Origin: an uncultured Sutterella sp.
Lineage (GTDB): Bacteria; Pseudomonadota; Gammaproteobacteria; Burkholderiales; Burkholderiaceae_F
NCBI GenBank assembly: GCA_905197905.1
Contig: CAJKAP010000001.1
Span: 248,001 to 312,000 of the forward strand
Length of the DNA: 64,000 bases
Reading direction: 5' to 3'
Shown here: positions 18,582 through 26,667 of the stretch, piece by piece
Layout of the letters: every line of letters begins with the position of its first letter
Numbering within the stretch: position 1 is the first letter of the stretch
Program-made: the position numbers and the translations under genes
Notes under the pieces: generated by a model
Seen by the model: only the letters and a program-made list of their open reading frames with translations
What the model was told of the DNA's origin: nothing
Databases searched by the model: none

Positions 18582-18988
18582 GGGCTTCTTAAACCCATCA
18601 AAAGGCTCTAGATGCGCCACTCAACGTTGAGGCCTGGACAACGTCCTCTCAGTCGTTATCCTTCAATATCCTTCCTTCAGAAGTGTCTTTCGCTACGTGG
18701 AACGCTTTGCGCTATGGGGTGTCTCTTTTGCTGGCGCCTTTCACTCTCCCTTCTTTTGCGCCCAATATCTTCTCTATACGCGTTTTTGAGCCTCTGGCGA
18801 AGTTTTTCTTTTGGGAAGGACGTTTTCTTTGAGGATAAAAAGAAAAAGTGGCAAGAAACTTTTCAGGGGCAACGGGAAAATGTTTCGAAAAAAGGTTCTA
18901 TTTGAGAATTAATCTCGTTTAGGGGATCTCCTCCCTGACAAAAACTCCGAGCGAACAAAGAGTTGTGTTGTTAAAAAGTCCGAAAAAA
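18582..18988. other. Intergenic stretch without a convincing feature
   Basis: A 97-codon open frame (18612-18905) exists but has no ribosome-binding site and low-complexity, lysine-rich content; I do not regard it as a gene. Nothing else was recognised. Confidence 0.4.
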
Positions 18989-19002
18989 TTGACGTGAGTC
19001 AA
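18989..19002. promoter_or_regulatory. FNR/FixK-type anaerobox upstream of nrdD
   Basis: TTGACGTGAGTCAA is a perfect palindrome matching TTGAY-N4-RTCAA, recognised by FNR/FixK/ANR-type regulators. It lies about 390 bp upstream of nrdD, an oxygen-sensitive enzyme that is commonly under such control. Distance makes its role uncertain. Confidence 0.45.
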
Positions 19003-19320
19003 CAAACCTTCACTTGAAAAAGCCCGATTTTCGCCCGTTTTCTTCCTCAAAAGGTCATTTTTAGTGGTCAAAAAAGGTTGAGAGAAAGTAAGTGTATATA
19101 CGTATTTTTTGATCATTTTTTACTTAACAGAGGTCGAATTTTTTTCTTTCTCGAAATGTCACTCTAGAGGAATCACTACTGAGAGAAGAGTCTTAGAAGA
19201 TGACGAAAACGCTATGAGAATAAAAGCACTACTTTTGGGGGAGGAGGGCGTAAGGGTAAATTCCCCCATTATGCGAGTATCATTCAGAGTCTATGTTTGT
19301 TATAGTCAAATTACTGAACA

Positions 19321-19368
19321 TCACAAGAGTTCGTGGTTTTTAAGGTAGTTAGACTCAATATTTAGTGT
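19321..19368 (+). promoter_or_regulatory. Tandem NrdR boxes upstream of nrdD
   Basis: ACTCAATATTTAGTGT (19353-19368) matches the NrdR consensus ACACWATATATWGTGT at 14 of 16 positions. A weaker partner, TCACAAGAGTTCGTGG (19321-19336), keeps the CAC/GTG ends. The centre-to-centre distance is 32 bp, the spacing typical of paired NrdR sites. NrdR, encoded elsewhere, represses ribonucleotide reductase genes when dATP is plentiful. Confidence 0.65.
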
Positions 19369-19393
19369 TTTAGATTTTAGAAAGGGGAGAAGT

Positions 19394-21427
19394 ATGGACC
19401 ATCCAGCACCAGGCGCCGTTAAACAAATTTTGAAGCGTGACGGCACAATTAAACCGTTCGATCCCCAGAAAATTGTCTTGGCGATCGCTAAGGCAGGGAA
19501 AGCCACTGGAGAGCTCGGCATGGCGCGTGCTCAAGAGATGGTGGATTTTCTCGTTCTCCCTCGCCTAACAGATAAAAACGTTGAAACGCTGCACATCGAA
19601 GAAGTGCAGGACGCAGTCGAGCACGCTCTCTTTGAAGCGGGTTACTTCACCACGCTTCGCGCCTATATTGTCTATCGCGAAAGTCGCGCCAAAGCGCGTG
19701 ATGCGAAAAAGAGCTGGATTAACGTTGAACAGTCGATTAACGAATATTTGGATCAACTTGACTGGCGTGTAAATGCTAACGCGAATCAAGGCTACTCCTT
19801 GGGTGGCTTGATTTTGAACGTCTCTGGTAAGGTCGTGGCCAATTATTGGCTCAACTACATCTATCCTCCAGAAATTGGTCAAGCCCACCGTCAGGCCGAT
19901 ATTCATATTCATGACTTGGATATGCTTTCGGGTTACTGCGCGGGCTGGAGCTTGCGTACGCTCTTAAACGAAGGGCTCAATGGCGTAGCAGGTAAAGTAG
20001 AAGCAGGTGCTCCAAAGCATCTCACCTCGGCCACGGGTCAGATCGTGAATTTCTTGGGCACAATGCAAAACGAATGGGCAGGCGCTCAGGCCTTCTCCTC
20101 TTTTGATACGTACCTGGCTCCCTTTATTCGTAAAGATAACCTTCCCTATGAAGAAGTAAAGCAAAGCATTCAAGAGTTGATTTATAACTTGAATGTGCCT
20201 TCTCGTTGGGGAACGCAGACGCCCTTTACGAACCTCACGTTCGACTGGACTTGCCCAGAAGACTTGCGCGGTGAGCATCCGTTGATTGGTGGTGAACCCC
20301 AATCCTTTACTTATGGGGAATTACAGGCCGAAATGGACATGATCAACCGCGCCTACATTGAAGTGATGCTTCAGGGCGACGCGAAGGGACGTGTCTTTAC
20401 GTTCCCAATTCCGACCTATAACATCACGCCGGACTTTGATTGGGATAGCCCCAATGCGATGCTCCTCTTTGATATGACGGCGCGCTATGGGCTCCCGTAC
20501 TTCCAGAACTTTATCAATTCGGAATTAAAGCCCAACATGATCCGTTCGATGTGCTGCCGCTTGCAGCTTGATTTGCGCGAACTCTTAAAGCGCGGCAACG
20601 GGCTCTTTGGTTCGGCTGAGCAGACGGGCTCTTTGGGTGTGGTGACGGTGAACTGTGCTCGTTTGGGTTACCTCTTCAAGGGTAACGAAGCTGCGCTCTT
20701 AAAGCGTTTAGATGAGCTTCTTGACCTTGCCAAGGAAAGCCTTGAAATTAAGCGTAAAGTCATTCAGCGCCATATCGATCAGGGACTCTTCCCCTATACG
20801 AAGCGCTATTTGGGCACCCTTCGCAACCACTTCTCCACCGTGGGTGTGAATGGTATCAATGAGATGATTCGTAATTTCACCAACGGCACCGACGATATCA
20901 CAACCGAATTTGGTCATAACTTTGCACTTCGCTTGCTTGACCATGTGCGTGAACGCTTGGTGCAGTTCCAGGAAGAAACGGACCATATGTATAACCTCGA
21001 AGCGACGCCAGCCGAAGGAACAACCTATCGCTTCGCAAAGGAAGACAAGAAGCGCTTCCCGGATATTTTGCAGGCTGGTACGAAGGATCACCCGTACTAC
21101 ACCAACTCTTCGCAGTTGCCAGTGAACTTTACGGACGATCCGTTTGAAGCGCTTGAACGCCAAGACGACTTGCAGCGCAAGTATACGGGTGGTACGGTGC
21201 TTCACCTTTACATGAACGAAACGGTGTCTTCGGCTGAAGCCTGTCGTGATTTGGTGCGCCGTGCGTTGACGCGCTTCCGCTTACCCTATATCACGATTAC
21301 TCCGACGTTCTCGATTTGTCCCAAGCATGGCTATCTGCCGGGACGCCACGACTTCTGCCCGAAGTGTGATGCTGAATTGATGGCCAAAAAACGTGCTGCG
21401 CTCACCCCTGGTGGGGCAGAAGCCTAA
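19394..21427 (+). CDS. nrdD: Anaerobic ribonucleoside-triphosphate reductase NrdD, large part lacking the glycyl-radical domain
   Basis: Class III ribonucleotide reductase catalytic polypeptide of 677 residues. Residues about 8-95 form an ATP-cone (KQILKRDGTIKPFDPQKI) for allosteric activity control. The central barrel contains YSLGGLILN and SMCCRLQLDLRELLKRGNGLFG. Near the end ICPKHGYLPG and FCPKCD form the zinc-binding cysteine motif. The expected C-terminal RVxGY glycyl-radical loop is absent; it is encoded by the next gene, 45 bp downstream and in the same frame. The ATG follows a strong GGGGAGAAGT site. Paired NrdR boxes lie 26-73 bp upstream. It differs in type from the second NrdD at 51046-53208. 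Confidence 0.92.
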   Translation: MDHPAPGAVKQILKRDGTIKPFDPQKIVLAIAKAGKATGELGMARAQEMVDFLVLPRLTDKNVETLHIEEVQDAVEHALFEAGYFTTLRAYIVYRESRAKARDAKKSWINVEQSINEYLDQLDWRVNANANQGYSLGGLILNVSGKVVANYWLNYIYPPEIGQAHRQADIHIHDLDMLSGYCAGWSLRTLLNEGLNGVAGKVEAGAPKHLTSATGQIVNFLGTMQNEWAGAQAFSSFDTYLAPFIRKDNLPYEEVKQSIQELIYNLNVPSRWGTQTPFTNLTFDWTCPEDLRGEHPLIGGEPQSFTYGELQAEMDMINRAYIEVMLQGDAKGRVFTFPIPTYNITPDFDWDSPNAMLLFDMTARYGLPYFQNFINSELKPNMIRSMCCRLQLDLRELLKRGNGLFGSAEQTGSLGVVTVNCARLGYLFKGNEAALLKRLDELLDLAKESLEIKRKVIQRHIDQGLFPYTKRYLGTLRNHFSTVGVNGINEMIRNFTNGTDDITTEFGHNFALRLLDHVRERLVQFQEETDHMYNLEATPAEGTTYRFAKEDKKRFPDILQAGTKDHPYYTNSSQLPVNFTDDPFEALERQDDLQRKYTGGTVLHLYMNETVSSAEACRDLVRRALTRFRLPYITITPTFSICPKHGYLPGRHDFCPKCDAELMAKKRAALTPGGAEA

Positions 21428-21472
21428 CAACACAGACAATCAACCGATTCTTTTTCTCTAGGAGTATTTGCT

Positions 21473-21664
21473 ATGACAGAAAAGACCGTCGACCAAGAAG
21501 TCCAATTGAAAGACTCTGAACGTCAACCTTGTGAAGTTTGGACCCGTGTGATGGGTTACCATCGCCCCGTGCAGTCCTTTAACACTGGGAAGAAGGGTGA
21601 ATTTGAAGAACGCGTCTGCTTTACTGAAAAGAGCGCCGAGGCTCATCAGGATCCTACTAAGTAA
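21473..21664 (+). CDS. Stand-alone glycyl-radical domain of NrdD
   Basis: A 63-residue protein whose core matches the C-terminal radical domain of NrdD: CEVWTRVMGYHRPVQSFN, with Gly28 in RVMGY as the expected radical site, then GKKGEFEER. It has its own AGGAG site eight bases before the ATG and overlaps nrdG by one base (TAATG). It lies in the same frame as nrdD, with a single TAA and 15 open codons between them, so readthrough would give a conventional-length NrdD. Either a genuinely split enzyme or a stop readthrough arrangement; I favour split because of the ribosome-binding site. Confidence 0.88.
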   Translation: MTEKTVDQEVQLKDSERQPCEVWTRVMGYHRPVQSFNTGKKGEFEERVCFTEKSAEAHQDPTK

Positions 21665-22443
21665 TGACGTTTGTCACTCATACTGATCCCCGCAATTGTT
21701 CTTCCGAGGGGGCGAAGGCGCCCCCAGCAGAGACACTTAAAATTGCTGGGATTACTCCCTTTACTTCGATCGACTATCCAGGGCTCTTGAGCGCCGTTGT
21801 GTTTGTACAGGGTTGCCCCTGTAAGTGCTGCTACTGCCAAAATGATTGGATGCAGCCACGCACGATTCCCATTGCGAGCGTAAGAGAGACTTGGACAGAT
21901 GTGGTGCATCTACTGGAGAAGCGTCGCGGTCTACTCGACGGCGTGGTTTTCTCTGGCGGTGAGCCGATGATCGATCCTGCGCTACCCGCAGCGGCGGCGT
22001 GGGCTAAGTCGCTTGGCTACAAAGTGGGGCTACATACCTCGGGCGTTTATCCCGCACGACTCAAAGCACTTTTACCTGTGCTCGATTGGGTAGGACTCGA
22101 TGTGAAAGCGCCGCCCCAGAATCCAGCGCTCTACGATGAAATCACACGCTTAAAGAAAAGCGCGGCGCTTTTTGAAGAAAGTTTTGAAGCGATTCGCGAA
22201 GCAGGTGTTGCCGTGGAATATCGCACTACGGCGCATCCAGACTATTTAAGTGAAGCGGATTTGGAAGCGCTCGCGAGCTACTTGGCGCAAAAAGGGGCTG
22301 ATGCGTGGGTCTTACAGATTTATCGTCGTCCGATGCGAGGCAAGGTGAATCTTTACCCACCCGTGCCAGAGGATTGGCCAAGTGAAGCTTTTGTGGTAAC
22401 GCAAAAAGCGCGATTTAAGCACTTTTTGATTCGTCGAGGCTAG
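21664..22443 (+). CDS. nrdG: Anaerobic ribonucleotide reductase activating protein NrdG
   Basis: Radical SAM enzyme of 259 residues that installs the glycyl radical on NrdD. The cluster motif C-x3-C-x2-C appears as GCPCKCCYCQN near residue 51-61, and SGGEPMID is the SAM-binding GGE motif near 98. Length and the ITPFTSIDYPGLLSAVVFVQGC start fit the longer NrdG type that accompanies this NrdD class, unlike the short NrdG at 50411-50929. Translationally coupled to the radical-domain gene; a strong terminator follows at 22468. Confidence 0.93.
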   Translation: MTFVTHTDPRNCSSEGAKAPPAETLKIAGITPFTSIDYPGLLSAVVFVQGCPCKCCYCQNDWMQPRTIPIASVRETWTDVVHLLEKRRGLLDGVVFSGGEPMIDPALPAAAAWAKSLGYKVGLHTSGVYPARLKALLPVLDWVGLDVKAPPQNPALYDEITRLKKSAALFEESFEAIREAGVAVEYRTTAHPDYLSEADLEALASYLAQKGADAWVLQIYRRPMRGKVNLYPPVPEDWPSEAFVVTQKARFKHFLIRRG

Positions 22444-22467
22444 TACTTCTCAAAAAAGCGAGAGTAC

Positions 22468-22499
22468 AAAAAAGCGCGTTTAAAAAACGCGCTTTTTTT
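22468..22499. terminator. Terminator after nrdG
   Basis: GCGCGTTT and AAACGCGC form a hairpin flanked by A and T runs on the two sides, so it can stop nrdG (plus) and the HU gene (minus). Confidence 0.85.
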
Positions 22500-22574
22500 C
22501 GTCAACACGCACTAGCCGAGAGAGTAGCCGTGTTTTCTCCTAAAAGGATGAGAGCAAGTCAGACAAGACCGCAA

Positions 22575-22877
22575 TTAGTCTTGATCTTCCAGGGTGTCCG
22601 CACCAGCGTTCACGATTTCCTTGAAGTAGGAACCCGCGATAAAGCGAGGCTTACGCGTAGCGGGAATCTGAATAGAATCTCCAGTCGTGGGATTGCGGCC
22701 CGTGCGCGGTGCGCAGTCCACGGCCTTAAAGGTACCGAAACCGATCAACGTGACAGGCACGCCAAGCGTGACGGAAGACATAATTTCTTCGAAAATCGTC
22801 ACAACGATTCTGTCAGCCTCAGCTTTAGAGATACCATGCTTGTTGGCGACACGTTCAACAAGTTCTAGTCTGTTCAT
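22575..22877 (-). CDS. HU family DNA-binding protein
   Basis: Histone-like protein of 100 residues that bends and compacts DNA as a dimer. The signature GFGTFKAVDCAPRTGRNPTTGDSIQIPATRKPRF spans about residues 46-80, including the DNA-intercalating Pro in the arm. Slightly longer than E. coli HU with an acidic tail (LEDQD), so either HU or an IHF-like subunit; HU is favoured. The ATG at 22877 has GGAG six bases upstream; in-frame codons further up are not used. A long, hairpin-rich leader precedes it. Confidence 0.9.
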   Translation of the reverse strand: MNRLELVERVANKHGISKAEADRIVVTIFEEIMSSVTLGVPVTLIGFGTFKAVDCAPRTGRNPTTGDSIQIPATRKPRFIAGSYFKEIVNAGADTLEDQD

Positions 22878-22895
22878 AATGAGCTCCGAAAGGTT

Positions 22896-23185
22896 GTTCC
22901 TTCCACGGTCTGGAGGAACGCAAATAAAACATGCCCAGGGACTCTCCGCACCGGGTGGAGCACGGAGAGCGGTGTGCATGGATGACGCCTTTGACGAGGG
23001 AACGGGGCAGCACCGAAACACACCTACTAGTTTTGCTTCAACCCAGCCGATCGCATTGACGAGCGCTAACAGTTGTTTGAACCGTCCCGACAGTGAGAAG
23101 TAGATGCCTCTACCTCATAGGACGGTGGAGCGTTGTGCTCAGCGTGAACAAACACTCCTTTCTATGTAAGGTATTGTACAGTTCC
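22896..23185 (-). promoter_or_regulatory. Structured upstream region of the HU gene
   Basis: About 290 bp lie between a possible -10 (TACAAT, minus strand, near 23177) and the HU start. Two clear hairpins are present: GTTCC-TCCA/TGGA-GGAAC at 22896-22919, just upstream of the ribosome-binding site, and CTCTCCG/CGGAGAG at 22942-22969. No open frame of interest on either strand. A regulatory leader is possible; evidence is structural only. Confidence 0.4.
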
Positions 23186-23417
23186 TATCACCTTTTGTGA
23201 GAGAAGTAATAACCCTAAAACCTATACTAAAGTCAAGAGTTGTTGAATTATTACTTTTCAAATATTGTCACGATGGAAAGTTTCTCATGTGGCGCAAGGA
23301 ATAGCAAGATTTATTAGGGTAAATACTATACTCATAAAGAAATATGAGACAAGGTAAAAAGCACTCCAAAAGGAGAAGTTTTGGAAGGTTTGTTTACAAA
23401 TAGATTAGGGTAAACAC

Positions 23418-23546
23418 TTGTCAAATCGGCTTTTTTGAGAGAAAATGACCTCACAGACATAGAAGGTAGGGTGCAAATGAGGGTTTCCTCGCACTGCTCC
23501 TTTGGTGGTATTTTCGAGCTAGGTTTTATTCCTAGCTCTTTTTTTT
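23418..23546 (+). ncRNA. Candidate small RNA with promoter and terminator
   Basis: A TTGTCA (23418-23423) and GAAAAT (23441-23446) with a 17-bp spacer predict transcription from about 23453. The transcript would form a GTGC...GAGG/CCTC...GCAC hairpin (23471-23494), an unpaired TGCTCCTTTGGTGG, and an 8-bp perfect terminator stem GAGCTAGG/CCTAGCTC (23516-23538) followed by eight T. No plus-strand gene lies upstream for this terminator to serve. The unpaired segment combines CTCCT and TTGGT, the elements seen in the other two RNA candidates. Confidence 0.5.
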
Positions 23547-23644
23547 GCGCAAAAAATCTCTGTGCGAGAAAGAAATCAAAATAGTCAATGTGAAAAACGC
23601 GCAAACAAAAGAGCATTTTGTGCGTGATCGAAAAAAACACGGCC

Positions 23645-24700
23645 TTAGCGGGTTTCTCGAGGAATGAGCGATTCAATAAGGCGCTTTGAATCGGTTGTTG
23701 TCTTGAGAAAATGCACAGCGCGGCGTTTTTCTCGATAAGAGAGGAGGGGCTCTAAGCTCTGGCGCGTCAGCGCTGCCGTGCTATTGCCACCGCGCTCGGC
23801 GTAAAGGGCCAGAACATACGCATTAAATCGGTTAATAGGGAGAATATTCCCTGCTAAGAAAAAGCCCGCTAGGGTGGCAATGGCTAATAGGTTGCCCCCT
23901 TCTGCGGCGCGGCACGTCCAGCGAAGAGACTCTCTTAAGTTCACCCCATCCCCTTGCCCCGACCAATATTGCAGACCCAGGCGAAACTGCGCTTCAAGCG
24001 TGCCCGTGAGAGCAGACTCTTTGAGCCAGTATTGCCCTTGCTTTTGTTCGCTCTGAGGCTGATCGTGATGTTTTAAGAGGCGCGAGAGTTCAAACTGCGC
24101 CAGAGAGTCGCCAAGTTGCGCAGCTTTTTCTAGCCAGTACTGACCGAGCTTTTTGTCAGCAGCGACGCCTCGCCCCTTCACATAGGCAAGTCCCGCTAAA
24201 CGGGCGCTTTCTCCTTCTCCAGCAGCGCCTGAGAGCCGATACCAGTAAAGAGCCTTAGTGGGATTTTCTTCGCGCCCAAGGCCTTGATCGTAGAGTCTTG
24301 CGAGAAGCGTCTGAGAAGGAAGATGCCCCAACGTGGCGGCGCGCTCAATTAAGTCGGCACCAGCGCTTAAATCTTGCGCGAGTCCTTGGCCACGCAAAGT
24401 GAGTAGCCCCATCAAATAGAGCCCCTCTACGTGATTCGCTTCAAGTGTGGGGCGCAAAAGGGCGAGTACTCGACGGTTGACTCGTGGTTCATCTGGATTT
24501 TGTAAGAGGTGTAGCGCGTAGCGGCAACGCGCATCGAGGTCACCCTTTTTGGCGAGCTCGGCAATGCGTTTGAGTTCTGCGAGCGCTTCTTCGCCAGAGA
24601 GCGGACGTTGACGGACGACGCCTCCCAACAAATCCACCACCCCACCTTGGGTGAAAGATTGTTGAGGAAGCGGAAAACGAGCGTCGGGCGTCTTAGGCAT
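23645..24700 (-). CDS. Sel1-like repeat protein
   Basis: Protein of 351 residues built of Sel1-type alpha-alpha repeats (A..LYDQGLGREENPTKALYWYRLSGAAGE; LAGLAYVKGRGVAADKKL..YWLEKAAQ; FRLGLQYWSGQGDGVNL), spanning roughly residues 85-290. Such repeats mediate protein-protein contacts. No signal peptide is obvious, so it is probably cytoplasmic. It starts three bases after the stop of the upstream membrane-protein gene, which indicates one transcript. Specific partners cannot be inferred. Confidence 0.82.
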   Translation of the reverse strand: MPKTPDARFPLPQQSFTQGGVVDLLGGVVRQRPLSGEEALAELKRIAELAKKGDLDARCRYALHLLQNPDEPRVNRRVLALLRPTLEANHVEGLYLMGLLTLRGQGLAQDLSAGADLIERAATLGHLPSQTLLARLYDQGLGREENPTKALYWYRLSGAAGEGESARLAGLAYVKGRGVAADKKLGQYWLEKAAQLGDSLAQFELSRLLKHHDQPQSEQKQGQYWLKESALTGTLEAQFRLGLQYWSGQGDGVNLRESLRWTCRAAEGGNLLAIATLAGFFLAGNILPINRFNAYVLALYAERGGNSTAALTRQSLEPLLSYREKRRAVHFLKTTTDSKRLIESLIPRETR

Positions 24701-24703
24701 GCT

Positions 24704-25255
24704 TTAAGGTTTGTCAGAGTTAGGCGTTTCTGAAGGAGCGGGTTCAACGACCGTCTTGCCCGTGTCAGCATCACGGCGAATAATGACCGCCTCACTCGTA
24801 CTGCTTGGGGATTTGGACTCATTCCAAATCGAAATCGCAAGCCCAATTGAGACCGTAGTCATCATATAGAGTATCCAGCTCAAACCCGCAATAACGATAG
24901 GGCGTCCCAAGGGCTTAGCTTCCCACTTGTCGCCATAAGCCTCTTTCACATAGCGGATCTGTTTCATTCCCGAGGAAAGAAACCACACTAACCACACTAC
25001 TAAGAGAAAGTAGGGGCCAGAGTACTTCATCAGCGGTTCGTCGACAAAAATCGTCTGCATCACGATGTAAAGCACTACCAACCAAATGGTGGTTCTCACC
25101 CACATACTGGAGAGACGGGCAAACGTTTTTTCGCCGAGTGCTTCCCAGTTTTTCGACTGCAAATAGCCGCCGAAAATCGGCGTAAACAGAAAACTCAAGA
25201 AAACAACCTTGAGAGGAGAGTAAAGCGCAGGAGCGGTTTTTTTAGAATTTGGCAT
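24704..25255 (-). CDS. Hypothetical inner-membrane protein
   Basis: Not recognised. 183 residues with about four hydrophobic helices (roughly 15-32, 55-72, 80-97 and 120-142) and a charged, Ser/Pro-rich C-terminal tail (DADTGKTVVEPAPSE) likely in the cytoplasm. A conserved-looking loop is YVKEAYGDKWEAKPLGRPI. It is the first gene of a two-gene unit with the Sel1-repeat protein, so the two may function together. Confidence 0.65.
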   Translation of the reverse strand: MPNSKKTAPALYSPLKVVFLSFLFTPIFGGYLQSKNWEALGEKTFARLSSMWVRTTIWLVVLYIVMQTIFVDEPLMKYSGPYFLLVVWLVWFLSSGMKQIRYVKEAYGDKWEAKPLGRPIVIAGLSWILYMMTTVSIGLAISIWNESKSPSSTSEAVIIRRDADTGKTVVEPAPSETPNSDKP

Positions 25256-25500
25256 AAAGAAAAATCTTTTCAGTCAACTAAATGCGCAGTGAAGACGTGT
25301 TCACTGAAGCGTTGCTCCCGATTGTAGCGCGAGAGAAGCGAAAGTTTGCTTTTGAAAAGAGAAAAAACCGTCAGAAGAGAAGGGATTTCTCTTCTTTTTC
25401 GCCATTTCTTGCTTGAAAAGTGTCTTTAGCGCTTTTCAGCGCGCTACTGAGCAAGTAGACTAGGAACGAAGTATTCCAGCGAAAAGATTGGTTCAACTCT

Positions 25501-26013
25501 ATGAAAAATCCCTCGATTACCTCACCTCGCTTATGGATGGCGGGGTTGACCGCTTTAATTTCCCTTCCCCTGCTGAGCGGGTGTGCTTTTTGGAGCAAAG
25601 ATGAGCCCAAAACGAACCCCTATGCTAATGCTTATCAAGTTTATGAGTCTCCATGCGTGATTCCCGTGGGAGAGCATTCTCCGACGCTTGATGTGATGCT
25701 TTTGAATGCGATGAAAGATCGTGGACTTAAGCCGCAACTCGTAGAGGAAAAAGACGCAGAACGCATTAAAGCCTGCCGCATTACCGTGCGCTTTTCTGTG
25801 GAAGGTGGCAATAATTTCACGCAGGGCGTTGAAAGCATGTCGCTTTTTTACCGTGACCACAAGAGTGGGGAAACTTATTGGGTTGGTATGGGCAAACAAA
25901 GCCGCTTCGCGATGCCAGAATTGATGACGCCAGCGGGCACCAATAGCGACCCGCAAGTCTTTATCCGCCAATTGGTCGAGCGCCTCTTCCCAGAGCGTCT
26001 CGTGCTCGAATAA
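25501..26013 (+). CDS. Hypothetical lipoprotein
   Basis: 170 residues with a lipoprotein signal: a basic start, a hydrophobic stretch (WMAGLTALISLPLLSGC) and lipobox LLSGC with Cys about residue 28. The mature part has the segment LLNAMKDRGLKPQLV, consistent with a small alpha/beta envelope protein such as those sampling outer-membrane assembly, but no family was recognised. Followed by a GC-rich terminator at 26031-26072. Function unknown. Confidence 0.75.
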   Translation: MKNPSITSPRLWMAGLTALISLPLLSGCAFWSKDEPKTNPYANAYQVYESPCVIPVGEHSPTLDVMLLNAMKDRGLKPQLVEEKDAERIKACRITVRFSVEGGNNFTQGVESMSLFYRDHKSGETYWVGMGKQSRFAMPELMTPAGTNSDPQVFIRQLVERLFPERLVLE

Positions 26014-26030
26014 GGAAAGCAAAACACCGT

Positions 26031-26072
26031 GCGCCGTGGTTTAGAACAATTAAACCCGGCGCAAAATTTTTG
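26031..26072 (+). terminator. Terminator after lipoprotein gene
   Basis: GCGCCG-GGTTTA pairs with TAAACC-CGGCGC (one bulge), followed by AAAATTTTTGT. Good stem but an imperfect T tract. Confidence 0.7.
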
Positions 26073-26154
26073 TAAAGTTTTCTCGAAAACCCAACATAGA
26101 TCAAACTTTTCCTAATAAGTGCTTCCTTCTAATACTCTAGAATTAGATATTATG

Positions 26155-26440
26155 GTCGGAAATCTATACAATAAGTCGTATCAGGTGATTGCAAAGATGA
26201 CCTGTGCGAACGACTACAGGCAGATCCGTTCGCAGGGCGATATGCTTACTGTTTCGTTGGGGAATGAGAACAGTAACTCCACGGTATCGCTCATGTGTTG
26301 AAGTTGCTAGATAAGTATGTCGGGGGACGAACTTATCACAGATAACGTCAACAATAACGGTCGAGAAAGTTCAGGAGAACAAATCGAGAGAACGACCGTT
26401 GACCAACCACAAGAGGGGGAGTACTTTCGAGTACCTCCCT
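26155..26440. ncRNA. Strongly structured intergenic region, candidate RNA
   Basis: Six hairpins occur in succession: ATAC/GTAT (26166-26181); TGCGAACG/CGTTCGCA (26205-26234); GCGAT/ATCGC enclosing TTACTGTT/AACAGTAA (26237-26290); GATAAGT/ACTTATC with inner GTC-GGGG-GAC (26310-26337); AACGGTCG/CGACCGTT (26356-26400) with inner GTTC-AGGA-GAAC; and GTACT-TTCG-AGTAC with flanking GGGG/CTCC (26416-26439). Several 7- to 8-bp perfect stems in 290 bp without a convincing gene point to a functional RNA. A pyrimidine-rich tract ending in TTTTTT follows on the plus strand, which is therefore the likelier strand. No promoter was clear; no known RNA family was recognised. Confidence 0.45.
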
Positions 26441-26667
26441 CTCCCTCTCTCTTTCTCTAGCATTTTCTTTTTTCTTCTTAGAGAAGCTTTCCTGAGACAA
26501 AGATCCTATTGCTACGATCAATAGGAAAGTCATACTTTGGTCTATCTTCTTAGCATTGTCCTTGTTAAAATAGGATAAAACCCTAATGAAATAACAGTGA
26601 AGAAACTTAGCGCTTTTCGCCCGTTTGTCGCGACTAGCGCTTTTGTTCGTGGCGGAATGTTGGAACC

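Noticed and set aside
18612..18905. 97-codon open frame in the intergenic region before nrdD
   Set aside because: No ribosome-binding site, low-complexity basic composition, no domain recognised.
26119..26301. 60-codon open frame in the structured intergenic region
   Set aside because: No ribosome-binding site; the bases are occupied by perfect stems, which would explain the sequence without translation.
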